Assembly: GCF_009753675.1 (NCBI RefSeq)
Contig: NZ_WQLV01000001.1
Coordinates: forward strand, 682,001 to 746,000
DNA: 64,000 bases
Source: Parasedimentitalea huanghaiensis
GTDB lineage: Bacteria > Pseudomonadota > Alphaproteobacteria > Rhodobacterales > Rhodobacteraceae
Direction of reading: 5' to 3'
Shown: positions 1 through 7,930 of the stretch, in pieces
Layout of the letters: each line of letters begins with the position of its first letter
Position numbering within the stretch: position 1 is the stretch's first letter
Made by a program: the position numbers and the translations under genes
The notes under the pieces: generated by a model
Database searches by the model: none
Seen by the model: the letters and a program-made list of their open reading frames with translations, nothing else
Told to the model about the DNA's origin: nothing

Positions 1-29
1 CAGCAGCGACGGTAGAGCCCGAATTGCAT
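1..29 (-). CDS. Possible start of a truncated gene
   Basis: On the minus strand an ATG at 29 is preceded by AGGAG nine bases upstream, and the frame stays open to the window edge. Only nine codons are visible, so nothing can be said about the product. The interval 30-157 otherwise holds no gene that I can support. Confidence 0.2.
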
Positions 30-157
30 GCTCGCGATCTCCTCTAAACTTTCCACTGCCTACATTACCCAAGAAAACTTGCTTTCATCAAATTCAATTC
101 ACACTGCAGAATCTATCCCACCTTTCAAGAACTACACGTAATAGCTCCTTTGTTGGA

Positions 158-829
158 CTAAGTTGTCCCCCAGTCATCAGCTCGATCCGATGGCTTAGGC
201 CATCTTGATATCTCATCCATGTGCCCTTCAAATAGACCCTTATTTCTCAAAAATTCTATGTGTGTGATGTACCTAGATCGAAACATTCCTTCCAGCGCTT
301 GAAAGTTCGAAACGCGAGAATGAGCAACTGATGCTATAATCAGATCGTGAAAGTTGATAGCCAGATCAACTGCGGAAACATGGAGCTCCACTAGTTGACG
401 AGACGCCCCACCAGCTTGGGCAGCTTCCATCAATTCATCTTTCGATTTTATCAAACTTTCACCTCCCGCTCGCGCATTTAGAGATAGCTCGATCTCTAAG
501 GTAGTTTCTCGACCTTCTCCATTGATGCTGGAAATCGAAATGGGTCGCCGCATGCTTTCGGTGATGTGAAGGTGAATTTCTCGTACCGTGGACTCTAGAT
601 CTGCCCGTTTTTCGCGATCGTTCTGGCGTTTTATTTCCTCAGAGCGATGTCGGATTTCTTGAGAGATAGCATATGCTGAGATTGGTATCGCAATCGCGGT
701 TACCAACGAGGACATGTAACCCGCGAATTTGACAAAATCCGTATCCACCCAAGTATCCGGGTAAGGCAAAAGGTATGCGCTTGCGCCAGCAGCAATTACC
801 GCTACCCCCAAAAACAATACGATTTTCAA
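158..829 (-). CDS. Two-helix membrane protein with charged helical tail
   Basis: I do not recognise the family. The start is chosen at a TTG preceded by a perfect AAGGAG six bases upstream. The frame also extends upstream to another TTG at 913, which overlaps the stop of the HEPN-like gene, but that one lacks a good ribosome site. The 223-residue product has two hydrophobic segments (about residues 3-22 and 33-55), then a strongly charged, probably coiled-coil stretch and a soluble C-terminal domain. It is the last gene of a leftward three-gene operon at the far end of the prophage. A membrane partner next to a HEPN-like protein would suit an exclusion or abortive-infection module, but that is inference from context only. 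Confidence 0.7.
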   Translation of the reverse strand: MKIVLFLGVAVIAAGASAYLLPYPDTWVDTDFVKFAGYMSSLVTAIAIPISAYAISQEIRHRSEEIKRQNDREKRADLESTVREIHLHITESMRRPISISSINGEGRETTLEIELSLNARAGGESLIKSKDELMEAAQAGGASRQLVELHVSAVDLAINFHDLIIASVAHSRVSNFQALEGMFRSRYITHIEFLRNKGLFEGHMDEISRWPKPSDRADDWGTT

Positions 830-909
830 AATTCTCTCCTTAATCGGATTCGGTTCCGAGCCCCGCCCAATCGGTCCAGATCCAAACTGGTCGCACTGGT
901 GGGGTTGTA

Positions 910-1398
910 TCAATCACCCCTATTTTTGTTGACAGGTGAGACGCCACGCAAGTTAAACTTCTTACCACGTTTATCGGCCACGCTTTGACCGACAGCCTTA
1001 AACAAAACACCGGCAAGATCTTGAAGCGCATCGTCTCGCAGACCCCTACGAATACCGCCCATAAAGTATCTATCGCGAGTAAACGTTTCCGTATCTTCTA
1101 TCAGGGTCAACACTTCAAATTGTTCCTCAGAAATTTTTAGCCCCAGCGAACGGCAGCAAGATCCAATAGCGCCAACTTTGTGAGAAAAGGTCCTTCTAAT
1201 CTCGCTTTCCGACATATCCTGTAAGAGCAAATAGGCCTTCAGATACAACTCTATCGCCATGACAAACAACTGACGTCTTGGAAAGGCTGGAAGATAACTA
1301 GTTTTCGTCGCATCCTCCAATAGAAGTCGCAATGCGGAGGTCTCATAGCTGCGCCCAACATTTACATAACCTATTGCTGGATCATGGATATCACCCAT
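910..1398 (-). CDS. HEPN-like domain protein
   Basis: The 162-residue protein has a central helix of the form E-L-Y-L-K-A-Y-L-L-L (about residues 49-58), as seen in HEPN proteins. Just after it comes R-R-T-F-S-H, which fits the R-x4-6-H motif of HEPN ribonucleases. The start has an excellent ribosome site (AGGAG, six bases before ATG). It follows the upstream gene by 12 bp and precedes the membrane-protein gene, so the three are probably cotranscribed. HEPN proteins are often toxins or defence RNases, but many inactive relatives exist. RNase activity here is inferred from one motif. The family call is moderate because the domain was recognised by eye. Confidence 0.6.
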   Translation of the reverse strand: MGDIHDPAIGYVNVGRSYETSALRLLLEDATKTSYLPAFPRRQLFVMAIELYLKAYLLLQDMSESEIRRTFSHKVGAIGSCCRSLGLKISEEQFEVLTLIEDTETFTRDRYFMGGIRRGLRDDALQDLAGVLFKAVGQSVADKRGKKFNLRGVSPVNKNRGD

Positions 1399-1410
1399 AT
1401 CAGGCTCCTT

Positions 1411-1770
1411 TTATGTACCTTCCACACCAGCACCAATAACCTCGGAAACAAGCTCATAGAGAGCTGCAGCGGCATGCTCAGCACTCGGAATATCAAGATT
1501 CTTCAGGGATATAACTTTTGCTGACATCAAGTACTCAGACTGCTTAGTGGCGTAACTGCGATAAATATCAGCAGCCCGGTCACGAACTTCTTCTGCACGA
1601 GCATCTATCCTTGCTTCCAAGGCTGGTTCCAGCGAAATAAAATCGAAATCCACATCCGCCTTTGTCCTTCGTGTCAAACACAAAACATATGGGATTTGTT
1701 CCTTCTGGCAACGTTTGTAATGCAGATCAATTGCTCTCACGTCCGCTTTCGCGGCCTTCAAATATGACAT
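1411..1770 (-). CDS. Hypothetical protein, first gene of HEPN operon
   Basis: I do not recognise this 119-residue soluble protein, which is rich in Ala, Arg and Asp and probably mostly helical in its second half. The ATG at 1770 has AAGGAG ten bases upstream. An in-frame ATG at 1803 with GAGG seven bases upstream is an alternative that adds eleven residues. It is the promoter-proximal gene of the leftward trio and lies divergent from the secreted protein gene at 1918. It could be an antitoxin or regulator for the HEPN-like protein, which is speculation from gene order. Confidence 0.6.
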   Translation of the reverse strand: MSYLKAAKADVRAIDLHYKRCQKEQIPYVLCLTRRTKADVDFDFISLEPALEARIDARAEEVRDRAADIYRSYATKQSEYLMSAKVISLKNLDIPSAEHAAAALYELVSEVIGAGVEGT

Positions 1771-1917
1771 TCTAACAATTCTCCTTAGCTGGACATTCAA
1801 CATCTAACTACCTCAAAACGCACTCAAGTCACTTGATCAAAATCTAAAACAACTACAAATTGCAAGCGCCAGCCTACCGCTTGAAACATTTAGATTGATC
1901 CCGACTAGGAAATATTC

Positions 1918-2295
1918 ATGAAGTTCATTTGTTCGACAACTATTATGACGATGGTACTTGCATCAGTTGCAATCGCAGCACCCGTTGAAATTATCCAATC
2001 CCCCTCAGGGGATAAGCTGGTCTATTCTAAGTGCAAGACAAAGCCAAACAAGTGCATGGCTCAAGCTGCAAAAACATGTAGCGGCCCATATCAAGTAATT
2101 GATAGCGAAAGCCACGCCGGGGGCCTATTTGCAGACTTAATGCCTGGTCCCATCACGTGGTACTCAATGACAGTTCAATGCGGAAAATCGGACGGGGCAT
2201 TTCCAAATTTTCAATTCCGCGGTCAGAGCTACCAACCGCCAAGCTACGTACAGTGCAATACTTATGGTAGCTCTGTAATTTGTCTTGGGAACTAG
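1918..2295 (+). CDS. Small secreted cysteine-containing protein
   Basis: The 125-residue product begins with a clear Sec signal peptide (charged MK, hydrophobic core, cleavage likely after A-I-A-A near residue 21). The mature part has about six cysteines that could form disulfides in the periplasm or outside the cell. AGGAAA lies upstream of the ATG. It stands alone on the plus strand between the leftward late genes and the leftward HEPN operon, the usual position of a phage moron expressed from its own promoter. No family was recognised. Confidence 0.7.
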   Translation: MKFICSTTIMTMVLASVAIAAPVEIIQSPSGDKLVYSKCKTKPNKCMAQAAKTCSGPYQVIDSESHAGGLFADLMPGPITWYSMTVQCGKSDGAFPNFQFRGQSYQPPSYVQCNTYGSSVICLGN

Positions 2296-2314
2296 GCACG
2301 ATAAGAAGGCGAAT

Positions 2315-2809
2315 TTAGGCCACTACCCCCTGCCGTGTCGCCACCTTCGACATGTCAATCAAAGACACACCCGACATAGCCAGGCCGGGCACCTTATCGT
2401 TGACCGTGGTTTCGGCACCCAATCCCATCCACTCCAGCAGCAGCAGCTCCCAGAGGAACCAGCCGTTTTCATCCACCTTGCGGATAAGATCACCGGTCAA
2501 GACCAGATTGACGCTATAGGTCGTATCCATGACCGGCTCCGTGGTCATCTCGCCCTGGGCATTTCTTTCCGCTGGCTCCAGCAGAACAGCAACCGGAAAG
2601 AAGTTTGCATGGGGCACCTCTTCGACCCATTCCCGCAACACACCGTTTTGCGTCTCTTGCCTTACCACCATCAGGTTTTTGGTCAGTGCCGCCGCTTCAA
2701 CATGGGCAGGGCTGGGGGCGTTCAGTGCAAAGCTGACCTGAGTAATTGTGCCGTGTTCGTCCTCGACAACGTCGGCAAAGACCTCAGTTCCTCGAATAGT
2801 ATAGGTCAT
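2315..2809 (-). CDS. Phage hypothetical protein at end of fibre cluster
   Basis: This 164-residue protein is not recognised. It starts four bases inside the end of the fibre/spike gene (ATGA overlap), so it is translationally coupled to it and is the last gene of the late operon. The sequence is acidic, with short beta-prone segments and no signal peptide or membrane helix. Tail-fibre assembly chaperones often occupy this place, but no chaperone motif was seen. Confidence 0.65.
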   Translation of the reverse strand: MTYTIRGTEVFADVVEDEHGTITQVSFALNAPSPAHVEAAALTKNLMVVRQETQNGVLREWVEEVPHANFFPVAVLLEPAERNAQGEMTTEPVMDTTYSVNLVLTGDLIRKVDENGWFLWELLLLEWMGLGAETTVNDKVPGLAMSGVSLIDMSKVATRQGVVA

Positions 2810-4497
2810 GCTACCAACTCCCGCACCAGATCAATTCCAGAGGCACCAAAGCGCAGGTCAAGCTTTGACAGGACAACAGGGCTTTCAGGTGAAATCTCTA
2901 GTGCAGCCCCACCTAGATAGGGGAACCCTGAGACAGCTTTCGATATCGAAAATCCGCCATGTTCAGCGACCGACATGTCAGTATCCGAGTAGGACCCAGC
3001 AATATCAAACGGGACGCCCATGCCCGGTGCCCAGGTTGAGGCGTCACCGCTGTAGGTCAGAACACCGTCAACACCGTGGATCACCACCAAATCACCAGAG
3101 CCGTTGACGCTATCAACCTTAGCCCCAAGTCGGTTCCCGCTATCTCCATAGATCTCCATGAGTGTCAGCGTCGAGAAATTGTTAAGTCTCTCATAGGTCA
3201 TCAAGCCAGCCATATGCACAGTCAGATCTTGGATCACCTCCGGCCCATCCTGTCGCGTGGGCATGTTGACCTCTTTGATGCTGGCCCTAAATGTCGAGGT
3301 TTCCCCACCAGTGAACTGCCGCCCAGATACGTTAGGCGCAACGCCGGTGGCTGTCCAAAGCGTGGCGCGGCCTGTGTCGCCGGGGTTGAGTGTGCCTTGA
3401 TTGTAATCGGTGCCGCCCTCGGAGACGTAAGCACCCATTGCAGGCCCCGCGAGGTGATCCAAAACCACTAGATAGGTCTTGCCAATCTCAGCGACGAAAT
3501 CGCAGTTCGCGCGGGCGGTCCCGGTTGTGTTGACCACATCCACACCGCCCAGCTCAGCATTATAGATCATTGAGCCGCCGATGCTTGATCCGTCATCCCA
3601 TCCCGGCAAGCCAGGCGCAGGTAACGTGGTCAACTCAGGCTCTTGATCATGGTCCACCAAATGGCGTGCCAGGGTCACAGCCGAAAGTGTCAGAACATCC
3701 TTGGCGCGGCTGGTTGCAGCCCCATCGGAAAGAATTGGCGAGGTTGGAACGTGGCCATCCTCAAACTGGAGAAAATACACTGTGATATTCTCACCAGCCA
3801 CGTTGCTGTCTGGCCCAACCCCAACCGACACAACACCGCTAACATTGGCCGTGTAGGTGCAAAAGATCAGATGACCACCGGGCACCGCCAGTTCACGGAT
3901 AACAGTGGCTGTGCCTGCATTCTCAGTTGTGGACGCCAACGCGCCGATAGGTCCTCTGATGTGCGTTTCCGTGCTAGAGAGTTCATGCCGGATCGCAATG
4001 CGGCACCGGCCACTTGTTCCCTCTTTGACGAAGGCCGTGATGCTAGAGGTTTGGCCAGCAACAACAGCCATTTCAGCCGATGGACGCGCTCGGTGCCATG
4101 TCTCGCCATCGGACGTGACCACGACACCAGCGAAGCGGCCCAAGAAGTTATCGGCTGCTGCGGCGAACGAGGCACCAGAGACCCACCAGTCAGTAATGTT
4201 TGCGACCGCCTGCGCAATCTTGTTCGTCCCAGACGGCTCTAGCAGCAATCCAACAGACGTCCACATGCCGTTCAACCATTCATGATGACCATTACGCGGT
4301 ACACCCGGCGCAGCGGTCACTAGATGGCCAAGTGCGTTGATATAGTTGCGACTGCCAGCAGCCTCAAAATCAAACAGATCAAGAATGCCAGGACCAACGC
4401 CACCGACGTAGCGGTCAGCGATGAAATCTGCCATGATTTGAGAGGTGTTGCGGATGGGGTGCATGGGCCTTGTGATACTGACGCCAACGCCGATCAT
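2806..4497 (-). CDS. Phage fibre/spike protein (putative receptor-binding)
   Basis: The 563-residue protein is rich in Gly, Ser, Thr and Val in a pattern typical of beta-structured adhesins and resembles phage head-spike or tail-fibre proteins with carbohydrate-binding-like modules. Residues 1-60 look like an anchoring region, and the middle carries repeated beta-sandwich-like stretches. It starts at a TGATG overlap with the upstream small structural gene and overlaps the next gene by four bases. Its place after the lysis genes and before the prophage end suits a host-specificity determinant. The assignment is by composition and context. Confidence 0.6.
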   Translation of the reverse strand: MIGVGVSITRPMHPIRNTSQIMADFIADRYVGGVGPGILDLFDFEAAGSRNYINALGHLVTAAPGVPRNGHHEWLNGMWTSVGLLLEPSGTNKIAQAVANITDWWVSGASFAAAADNFLGRFAGVVVTSDGETWHRARPSAEMAVVAGQTSSITAFVKEGTSGRCRIAIRHELSSTETHIRGPIGALASTTENAGTATVIRELAVPGGHLIFCTYTANVSGVVSVGVGPDSNVAGENITVYFLQFEDGHVPTSPILSDGAATSRAKDVLTLSAVTLARHLVDHDQEPELTTLPAPGLPGWDDGSSIGGSMIYNAELGGVDVVNTTGTARANCDFVAEIGKTYLVVLDHLAGPAMGAYVSEGGTDYNQGTLNPGDTGRATLWTATGVAPNVSGRQFTGGETSTFRASIKEVNMPTRQDGPEVIQDLTVHMAGLMTYERLNNFSTLTLMEIYGDSGNRLGAKVDSVNGSGDLVVIHGVDGVLTYSGDASTWAPGMGVPFDIAGSYSDTDMSVAEHGGFSISKAVSGFPYLGGAALEISPESPVVLSKLDLRFGASGIDLVRELVA

Positions 4498-4778
4498 CAG
4501 GAGCCTCCCTGAATGTCCGTTGCGGTGGTGCCGGTTGCAAACACGCGACGGACACGACGGGGATAATCCTGCCCCGGTTGAAGGTTCTTCAGAATAGTTG
4601 GCGGGTCTGCTGGATCGTCCTTTTTCATATGCACCGCAACATTGCCTGCACCCCCTACGGTGATAATGCGGGTCATATATTCCAGATCGGCATCGTCGTT
4701 TGGAGTGATATCGAACACACGTTCAATTGGGCTTTCCAAGCCAGCAAATTGGCCTTCTACTTCGTCAATGATTGGCAT
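4497..4778 (-). CDS. Small phage structural protein, unknown
   Basis: The 93-residue product is not recognised. It is acidic at the N terminus and contains a beta-prone G-G-A-G-N-V-A-V stretch, which suggests a small decoration or fibre-base protein. A GGAGA ribosome site precedes the ATG, and the stop overlaps the start of the fibre gene as TGATG. Position between the spanins and the fibre gene supports coexpression with late genes. Confidence 0.6.
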   Translation of the reverse strand: MPIIDEVEGQFAGLESPIERVFDITPNDDADLEYMTRIITVGGAGNVAVHMKKDDPADPPTILKNLQPGQDYPRRVRRVFATGTTATDIQGGS

Positions 4779-4823
4779 GGGGGGTCTCCGACGTTTTGGA
4801 ATTTGGAAATTTGAAGCGGCCGC

Positions 4824-5072
4824 TCAGCGCGGCCCGGTTGGTTTTAGAATTTCAGCAATGGTTTCTAGGCGGTCATTGGCGCAGTGACGCCCGCGCATCT
4901 CAGCGCCCGCAGCATCGATCCACTGCCCTTCAGTGCTTGGTTTTGGCCCGGTGTATCCTGAACAGGGTTGCAGCAGGTCGGGCGGCACTGGGGGTGGTGG
5001 TGGCGTGATAACAACAGGATCACGGCCACAGCCGCTCAGCAGCAGCACGCAGCAAAGGAGACAAAGGCGCAT
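4824..5072 (-). CDS. Rz1-like outer-membrane spanin lipoprotein
   Basis: The ATG at 5072 lies inside the Rz-like gene in another reading frame. The 82-residue product starts with a short lipoprotein signal ending in L-L-S-G-C, so the cysteine at residue 15 would be lipidated. This is followed by a run of prolines (P-P-P-P-P-V-P-P), the hallmark of Rz1 o-spanins. It extends about 200 bp past the end of the Rz-like gene. Together with the inner-membrane spanin it would fuse inner and outer membranes in the final lysis step. The frame is open well upstream, but only this start gives a lipobox. Confidence 0.8.
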   Translation of the reverse strand: MRLCLLCCVLLLSGCGRDPVVITPPPPPVPPDLLQPCSGYTGPKPSTEGQWIDAAGAEMRGRHCANDRLETIAEILKPTGPR

Positions 5073-5328
5073 CGCGGCCCTCCATGGATTGCAGGTCATT
5101 GAGTAAAGCGTCCCACTGGCGGGCGTGATCAGCGGCGCGGGCCAGATACACGCGGTGGACGCGGGCGGATTCAAGCGCCTGCTCTTGGGCGATACGAGCC
5201 GTGGTGATCTCGATTTGCGCTGCAGCAAGCTCCCCCCGCAACTGGGTGCGGTCCTGCACCAGATCGACCAGCCACCAGCCTGCAAGCGCCAGCGCCAGAT
5301 AGGGCAGAAACCGCAGGGCCTGCATCAT
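5020..5328 (-). CDS. Rz-like inner-membrane spanin
   Basis: The 102-residue protein has one N-terminal transmembrane helix (about residues 5-22), then a long charged helix rich in Ala, Glu, Gln and Arg that should form the periplasmic coiled coil of an i-spanin. The start overlaps the lysozyme stop as TGATG. The Rz1-like gene begins within it in another frame, the classical nested spanin arrangement. Sequence conservation of spanins is low, so topology, position and the nested lipoprotein carry the call. Confidence 0.8.
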   Translation of the reverse strand: MMQALRFLPYLALALAGWWLVDLVQDRTQLRGELAAAQIEITTARIAQEQALESARVHRVYLARAADHARQWDALLNDLQSMEGRDAPLSPLLRAAAERLWP

Positions 5329-6074
5329 CAGGTCTCACCGACCATGCAAAGATGGTGCTCCGCCCCCCTGCGATTCACCAAGCCGCGCACAACGCGTCGC
5401 CCAGCCCTGTTCCACCAGGTCAGGGCCTCACAGCCCCCAATGATATCACCGGCGTTCAGGCGGCGTGTGGCTGTGCTGCGCCCTGCCCCGCGTATACCGA
5501 CATTCCAAGCCAGCGACACATAGGCAGCGTCACGCGAGGGTGTCAGCCGCTGCCGTTTGGTTTCAGGTGTAAAATACTTATGCAGGGCGTCACGGTAAGA
5601 GGTTAGCCCGCGCATCAGGTCCGCCTTGCACTGGGCATCACTTCGATAATCGCCCTGCCGCACCCCCTGCGTCTCGCCATAGCAGATAGTCCAAACTGGT
5701 GGTTTAGCGATCCGGTCCAGATAGGCATGGTTTTCCTTGCCTTCCCAGACCATGACATGTGGCACCAGGACCCGCATGGTGGCCTTTTCAGTGGTCTGCG
5801 CCGCTACCTGCGAGGCAAGGATCACTGAACTAAGAACAAGAATCGCAACGACAATGCGCCGCCGGATCGCGCCCTTACTTGTTTGTAGGACCACCCGGCC
5901 AAGGATACCCAAAGCGATGATCCAGATTTGCAGCATCGTCCACATAGCCGGGTTGGTATCCACACCCGTCGCCAGATAGATGGCATCCGGTGCACATGTG
6001 ACAGCAGCAAGGACGTAAAAGGCCAAGGCGGTATAGGATCGCAGAACAATGCCCCGCCAGTTTTTATCAAACAT
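5328..6074 (-). CDS. GH24 lysozyme (endolysin) with N-terminal membrane domain
   Basis: The C-terminal part (about residues 100-248) is a phage lysozyme cutting the glycan strands of peptidoglycan. Catalytic Glu111 sits in W-E-G, followed after eight residues by Asp120 and then Thr129, matching the E-x8-D...T triad of R21/T4-type lysozymes but with three extra residues between D and T. I-C-Y-G-E-T, A-W-N-V-G and the C-terminal N-R-R-G-A-E also fit. The first 95 residues hold about three hydrophobic helices (13-33, 43-63, 73-91), far more than a normal SAR or Sec signal. GGAG lies seven bases before the ATG. The membrane part could act in holin-like export or tethering, which is inference. Confidence 0.88.
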   Translation of the reverse strand: MFDKNWRGIVLRSYTALAFYVLAAVTCAPDAIYLATGVDTNPAMWTMLQIWIIALGILGRVVLQTSKGAIRRRIVVAILVLSSVILASQVAAQTTEKATMRVLVPHVMVWEGKENHAYLDRIAKPPVWTICYGETQGVRQGDYRSDAQCKADLMRGLTSYRDALHKYFTPETKRQRLTPSRDAAYVSLAWNVGIRGAGRSTATRRLNAGDIIGGCEALTWWNRAGRRVVRGLVNRRGAEHHLCMVGET

Positions 6075-6142
6075 TTCAAGTCTCCAATTGGAAAGACCCC
6101 GCCAAAGGCAGGGTGGGTTCAGTTTCAGTTTTTGGGGTTGGT

Positions 6143-6361
6143 TTAGCTCGGCAATTTGCCAGCTAGTTTCGCCTGCAGCTCACGGCGCTGCAGCCGGTAG
6201 GTGGCGACTTTGAACCAAAAATTCACGCCAAACCCGGCCAGCGCCAGGACAAAGCCACCGATGGCCAGCCATTGGGTCAGAGACAATGCCCCTACACCGG
6301 CAATGGCTGCGCCGCTAATGGTCGTGAAATTGGCCAGCCCCTGAAGCTTGCTATCGATCAT
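6143..6361 (-). CDS. HP1-family holin
   Basis: The 72-residue protein has two hydrophobic helices (about residues 11-25 and 28-50) followed by a basic, charged C terminus, resembling the HP1 family of small holins. The start at 6361 overlaps the previous stop as ATGA. It lies directly upstream of the lysozyme and spanin genes, which supports a role as the timing protein that opens the inner membrane at lysis. Confidence 0.75.
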   Translation of the reverse strand: MIDSKLQGLANFTTISGAAIAGVGALSLTQWLAIGGFVLALAGFGVNFWFKVATYRLQRRELQAKLAGKLPS

Positions 6362-6867
6362 GGAGCACCCCCTGCAGCTTTGGCCCATGCTGCCGTGACT
6401 GTGGCAACGCTTAAGTCAACGGCTGGATCAACGGACTTCGCAAAGCCCTCAAACTCACCGATCAGAGCCAGCGTGTTGTTCAGATTAAAAGTGTCTTTGT
6501 TTCGATATCTCGCCAGCAAACCGCGCATATCTTGACTTTCTTCTTCTGGTCGGCCCGCGAGGCTGGCAATCATCCCATCCCAAACCAGATCCCAGTCTTT
6601 GCTGGCTAGGAACCCTTCGAACTCAGACTTTGAAAGATTGGGAAGCTCAGGCTCAAATGGTAAGGCTGGCAAGCCAAGCGTATCAGCAGCCCAAGCCGCG
6701 CGGGCTGAGGGATCCGGCGGCACATCCACAGCGTCAACAATGCTGTGGGTGGCACCTTCTGGTACAAACCGCGCCGCCGCTTCATCTGGGGTCAAACCAC
6801 TGCCTTCAACCAAGGTCATCACAGCAACCGAACCGGCCTCGTCGGCATAGACAATTGATTTTTTCAT
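6358..6867 (-). CDS. Hypothetical protein between tail fibre and holin
   Basis: The 169-residue protein is acidic and Ala-rich, without signal or membrane segments, and I do not recognise it. It follows the fibre gene by four bases and overlaps the holin start by four bases, so it is part of the late operon. Its central proline-rich, helical sequence and position are like those of fibre-assembly or linker proteins of other temperate phages. No function is assigned. Confidence 0.65.
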   Translation of the reverse strand: MKKSIVYADEAGSVAVMTLVEGSGLTPDEAAARFVPEGATHSIVDAVDVPPDPSARAAWAADTLGLPALPFEPELPNLSKSEFEGFLASKDWDLVWDGMIASLAGRPEEESQDMRGLLARYRNKDTFNLNNTLALIGEFEGFAKSVDPAVDLSVATVTAAWAKAAGGAP

Positions 6868-6871
6868 GGGG

Positions 6872-7903
6872 CTACCTCGAAATCAGTACTGTAATGTTGT
6901 CAAAATCCCTGCTCGTGCCTGTTAGATTGGTGGTAAAAAACGAGACAGAACCAACAGCTTTGGTCTCCCCAATTATGTAACCGCGCTCATCGCCGCCTGT
7001 ATCGAAGTCGAACGCACTGATTGAAACGCCATAGTTCGTGTCTGGCTGGTCATCATAAAAGTGGACGGTGTAAGGGCCACTAGGGCTTTCTTTCACAACG
7101 GAGGCGACCCCCTTGCTAGACCGAATTGAAACCGCCCCGGTACCGTTGAAGTTTACCCGCACTGGGAAAACTGTAGACGCTGACTCTTCGACCGGCGCAA
7201 ACAGTGCTTTGCCTTTTTCAAAGGTAACGATACCAAGGGGATCGGTCAGCGCCTCACCTGCGGGCATGACCATCGCCGCCTTGTCGGGGCCATGATAGAG
7301 GCTAACCTGAAGTGCGCCTGTTTCAGTCAAGTCGGCGGTTAGAATGTTACCCTTCTTCTCACTTGCGGTATTTCGAACCTCGACAAGATAGACTTCATTG
7401 TTGACCAGCGTTCGGGCAAGAAAACCTTTGCCGGTTTCTTTGAGATCGAGAAGCGGTGCCCCGTTTTCAATCGTAAGACTGCCGGTCAGCTTGCCACCAG
7501 ATCTGAGCAATCCCAGAGCAGCGATTGCCTCAAGCACCCGCAAGGGGGTCATGAGTTTGGTATCATGCTCCCCGGCTTCCGCCTGGGTCTTGGTTGCCAG
7601 CGACAGACGCTCTGCAGCCACCTTGCCCGCATTCAGATTTGCCGCATCCCGCAGGAACGCAGATGCACCCGTGATGAGACCAGTGGCTGGGTTCACCCGT
7701 AACACCAGGTGATCCACTACACCGTCAAAATACATCAGATCAGTTTGCGTGGCGCTGACCGACTGCGCCCATAGCATTCCCGGCATCGCATAAGCCGGAC
7801 GCTCTGATCCGTTGTGATTTGAATGCAGCGCCTCAAACAACAGCTGGAGATCAGAACCACTCCGTTTTGTTGGGTCGAAGTCTGCAAGCCCGTGCTGGGT
7901 CAT
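6872..7903 (-). CDS. Tail fibre-like protein
   Basis: The 343-residue product follows the tip protein gene. An N-terminal region (about residues 40-115) carries the sort of aspartate/alanine-rich A-G-E-H-D-T-K-L-M-T-P-L-R-V-L-E-A-I segment seen in phage tail-fibre repeats, where each fibre module ends in a motif about target parameters and indices. The C-terminal half is Gly, Ser, Thr and Val rich and beta-prone. It is therefore a likely side or central fibre involved in adsorption. The receptor cannot be read from sequence. Confidence 0.65.
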   Translation of the reverse strand: MTQHGLADFDPTKRSGSDLQLLFEALHSNHNGSERPAYAMPGMLWAQSVSATQTDLMYFDGVVDHLVLRVNPATGLITGASAFLRDAANLNAGKVAAERLSLATKTQAEAGEHDTKLMTPLRVLEAIAALGLLRSGGKLTGSLTIENGAPLLDLKETGKGFLARTLVNNEVYLVEVRNTASEKKGNILTADLTETGALQVSLYHGPDKAAMVMPAGEALTDPLGIVTFEKGKALFAPVEESASTVFPVRVNFNGTGAVSIRSSKGVASVVKESPSGPYTVHFYDDQPDTNYGVSISAFDFDTGGDERGYIIGETKAVGSVSFFTTNLTGTSRDFDNITVLISR

Positions 7904-7930
7904 TTTGCGTCCTCTTCTAGATTTTTGAAT

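Noticed and set aside
1-2300. Left attachment site of the prophage
   Set aside because: The tRNA-Leu 3' sequence (tggtgcgggtgaaggga on the plus strand) was looked for and not found here, so the end is not placed in the window.
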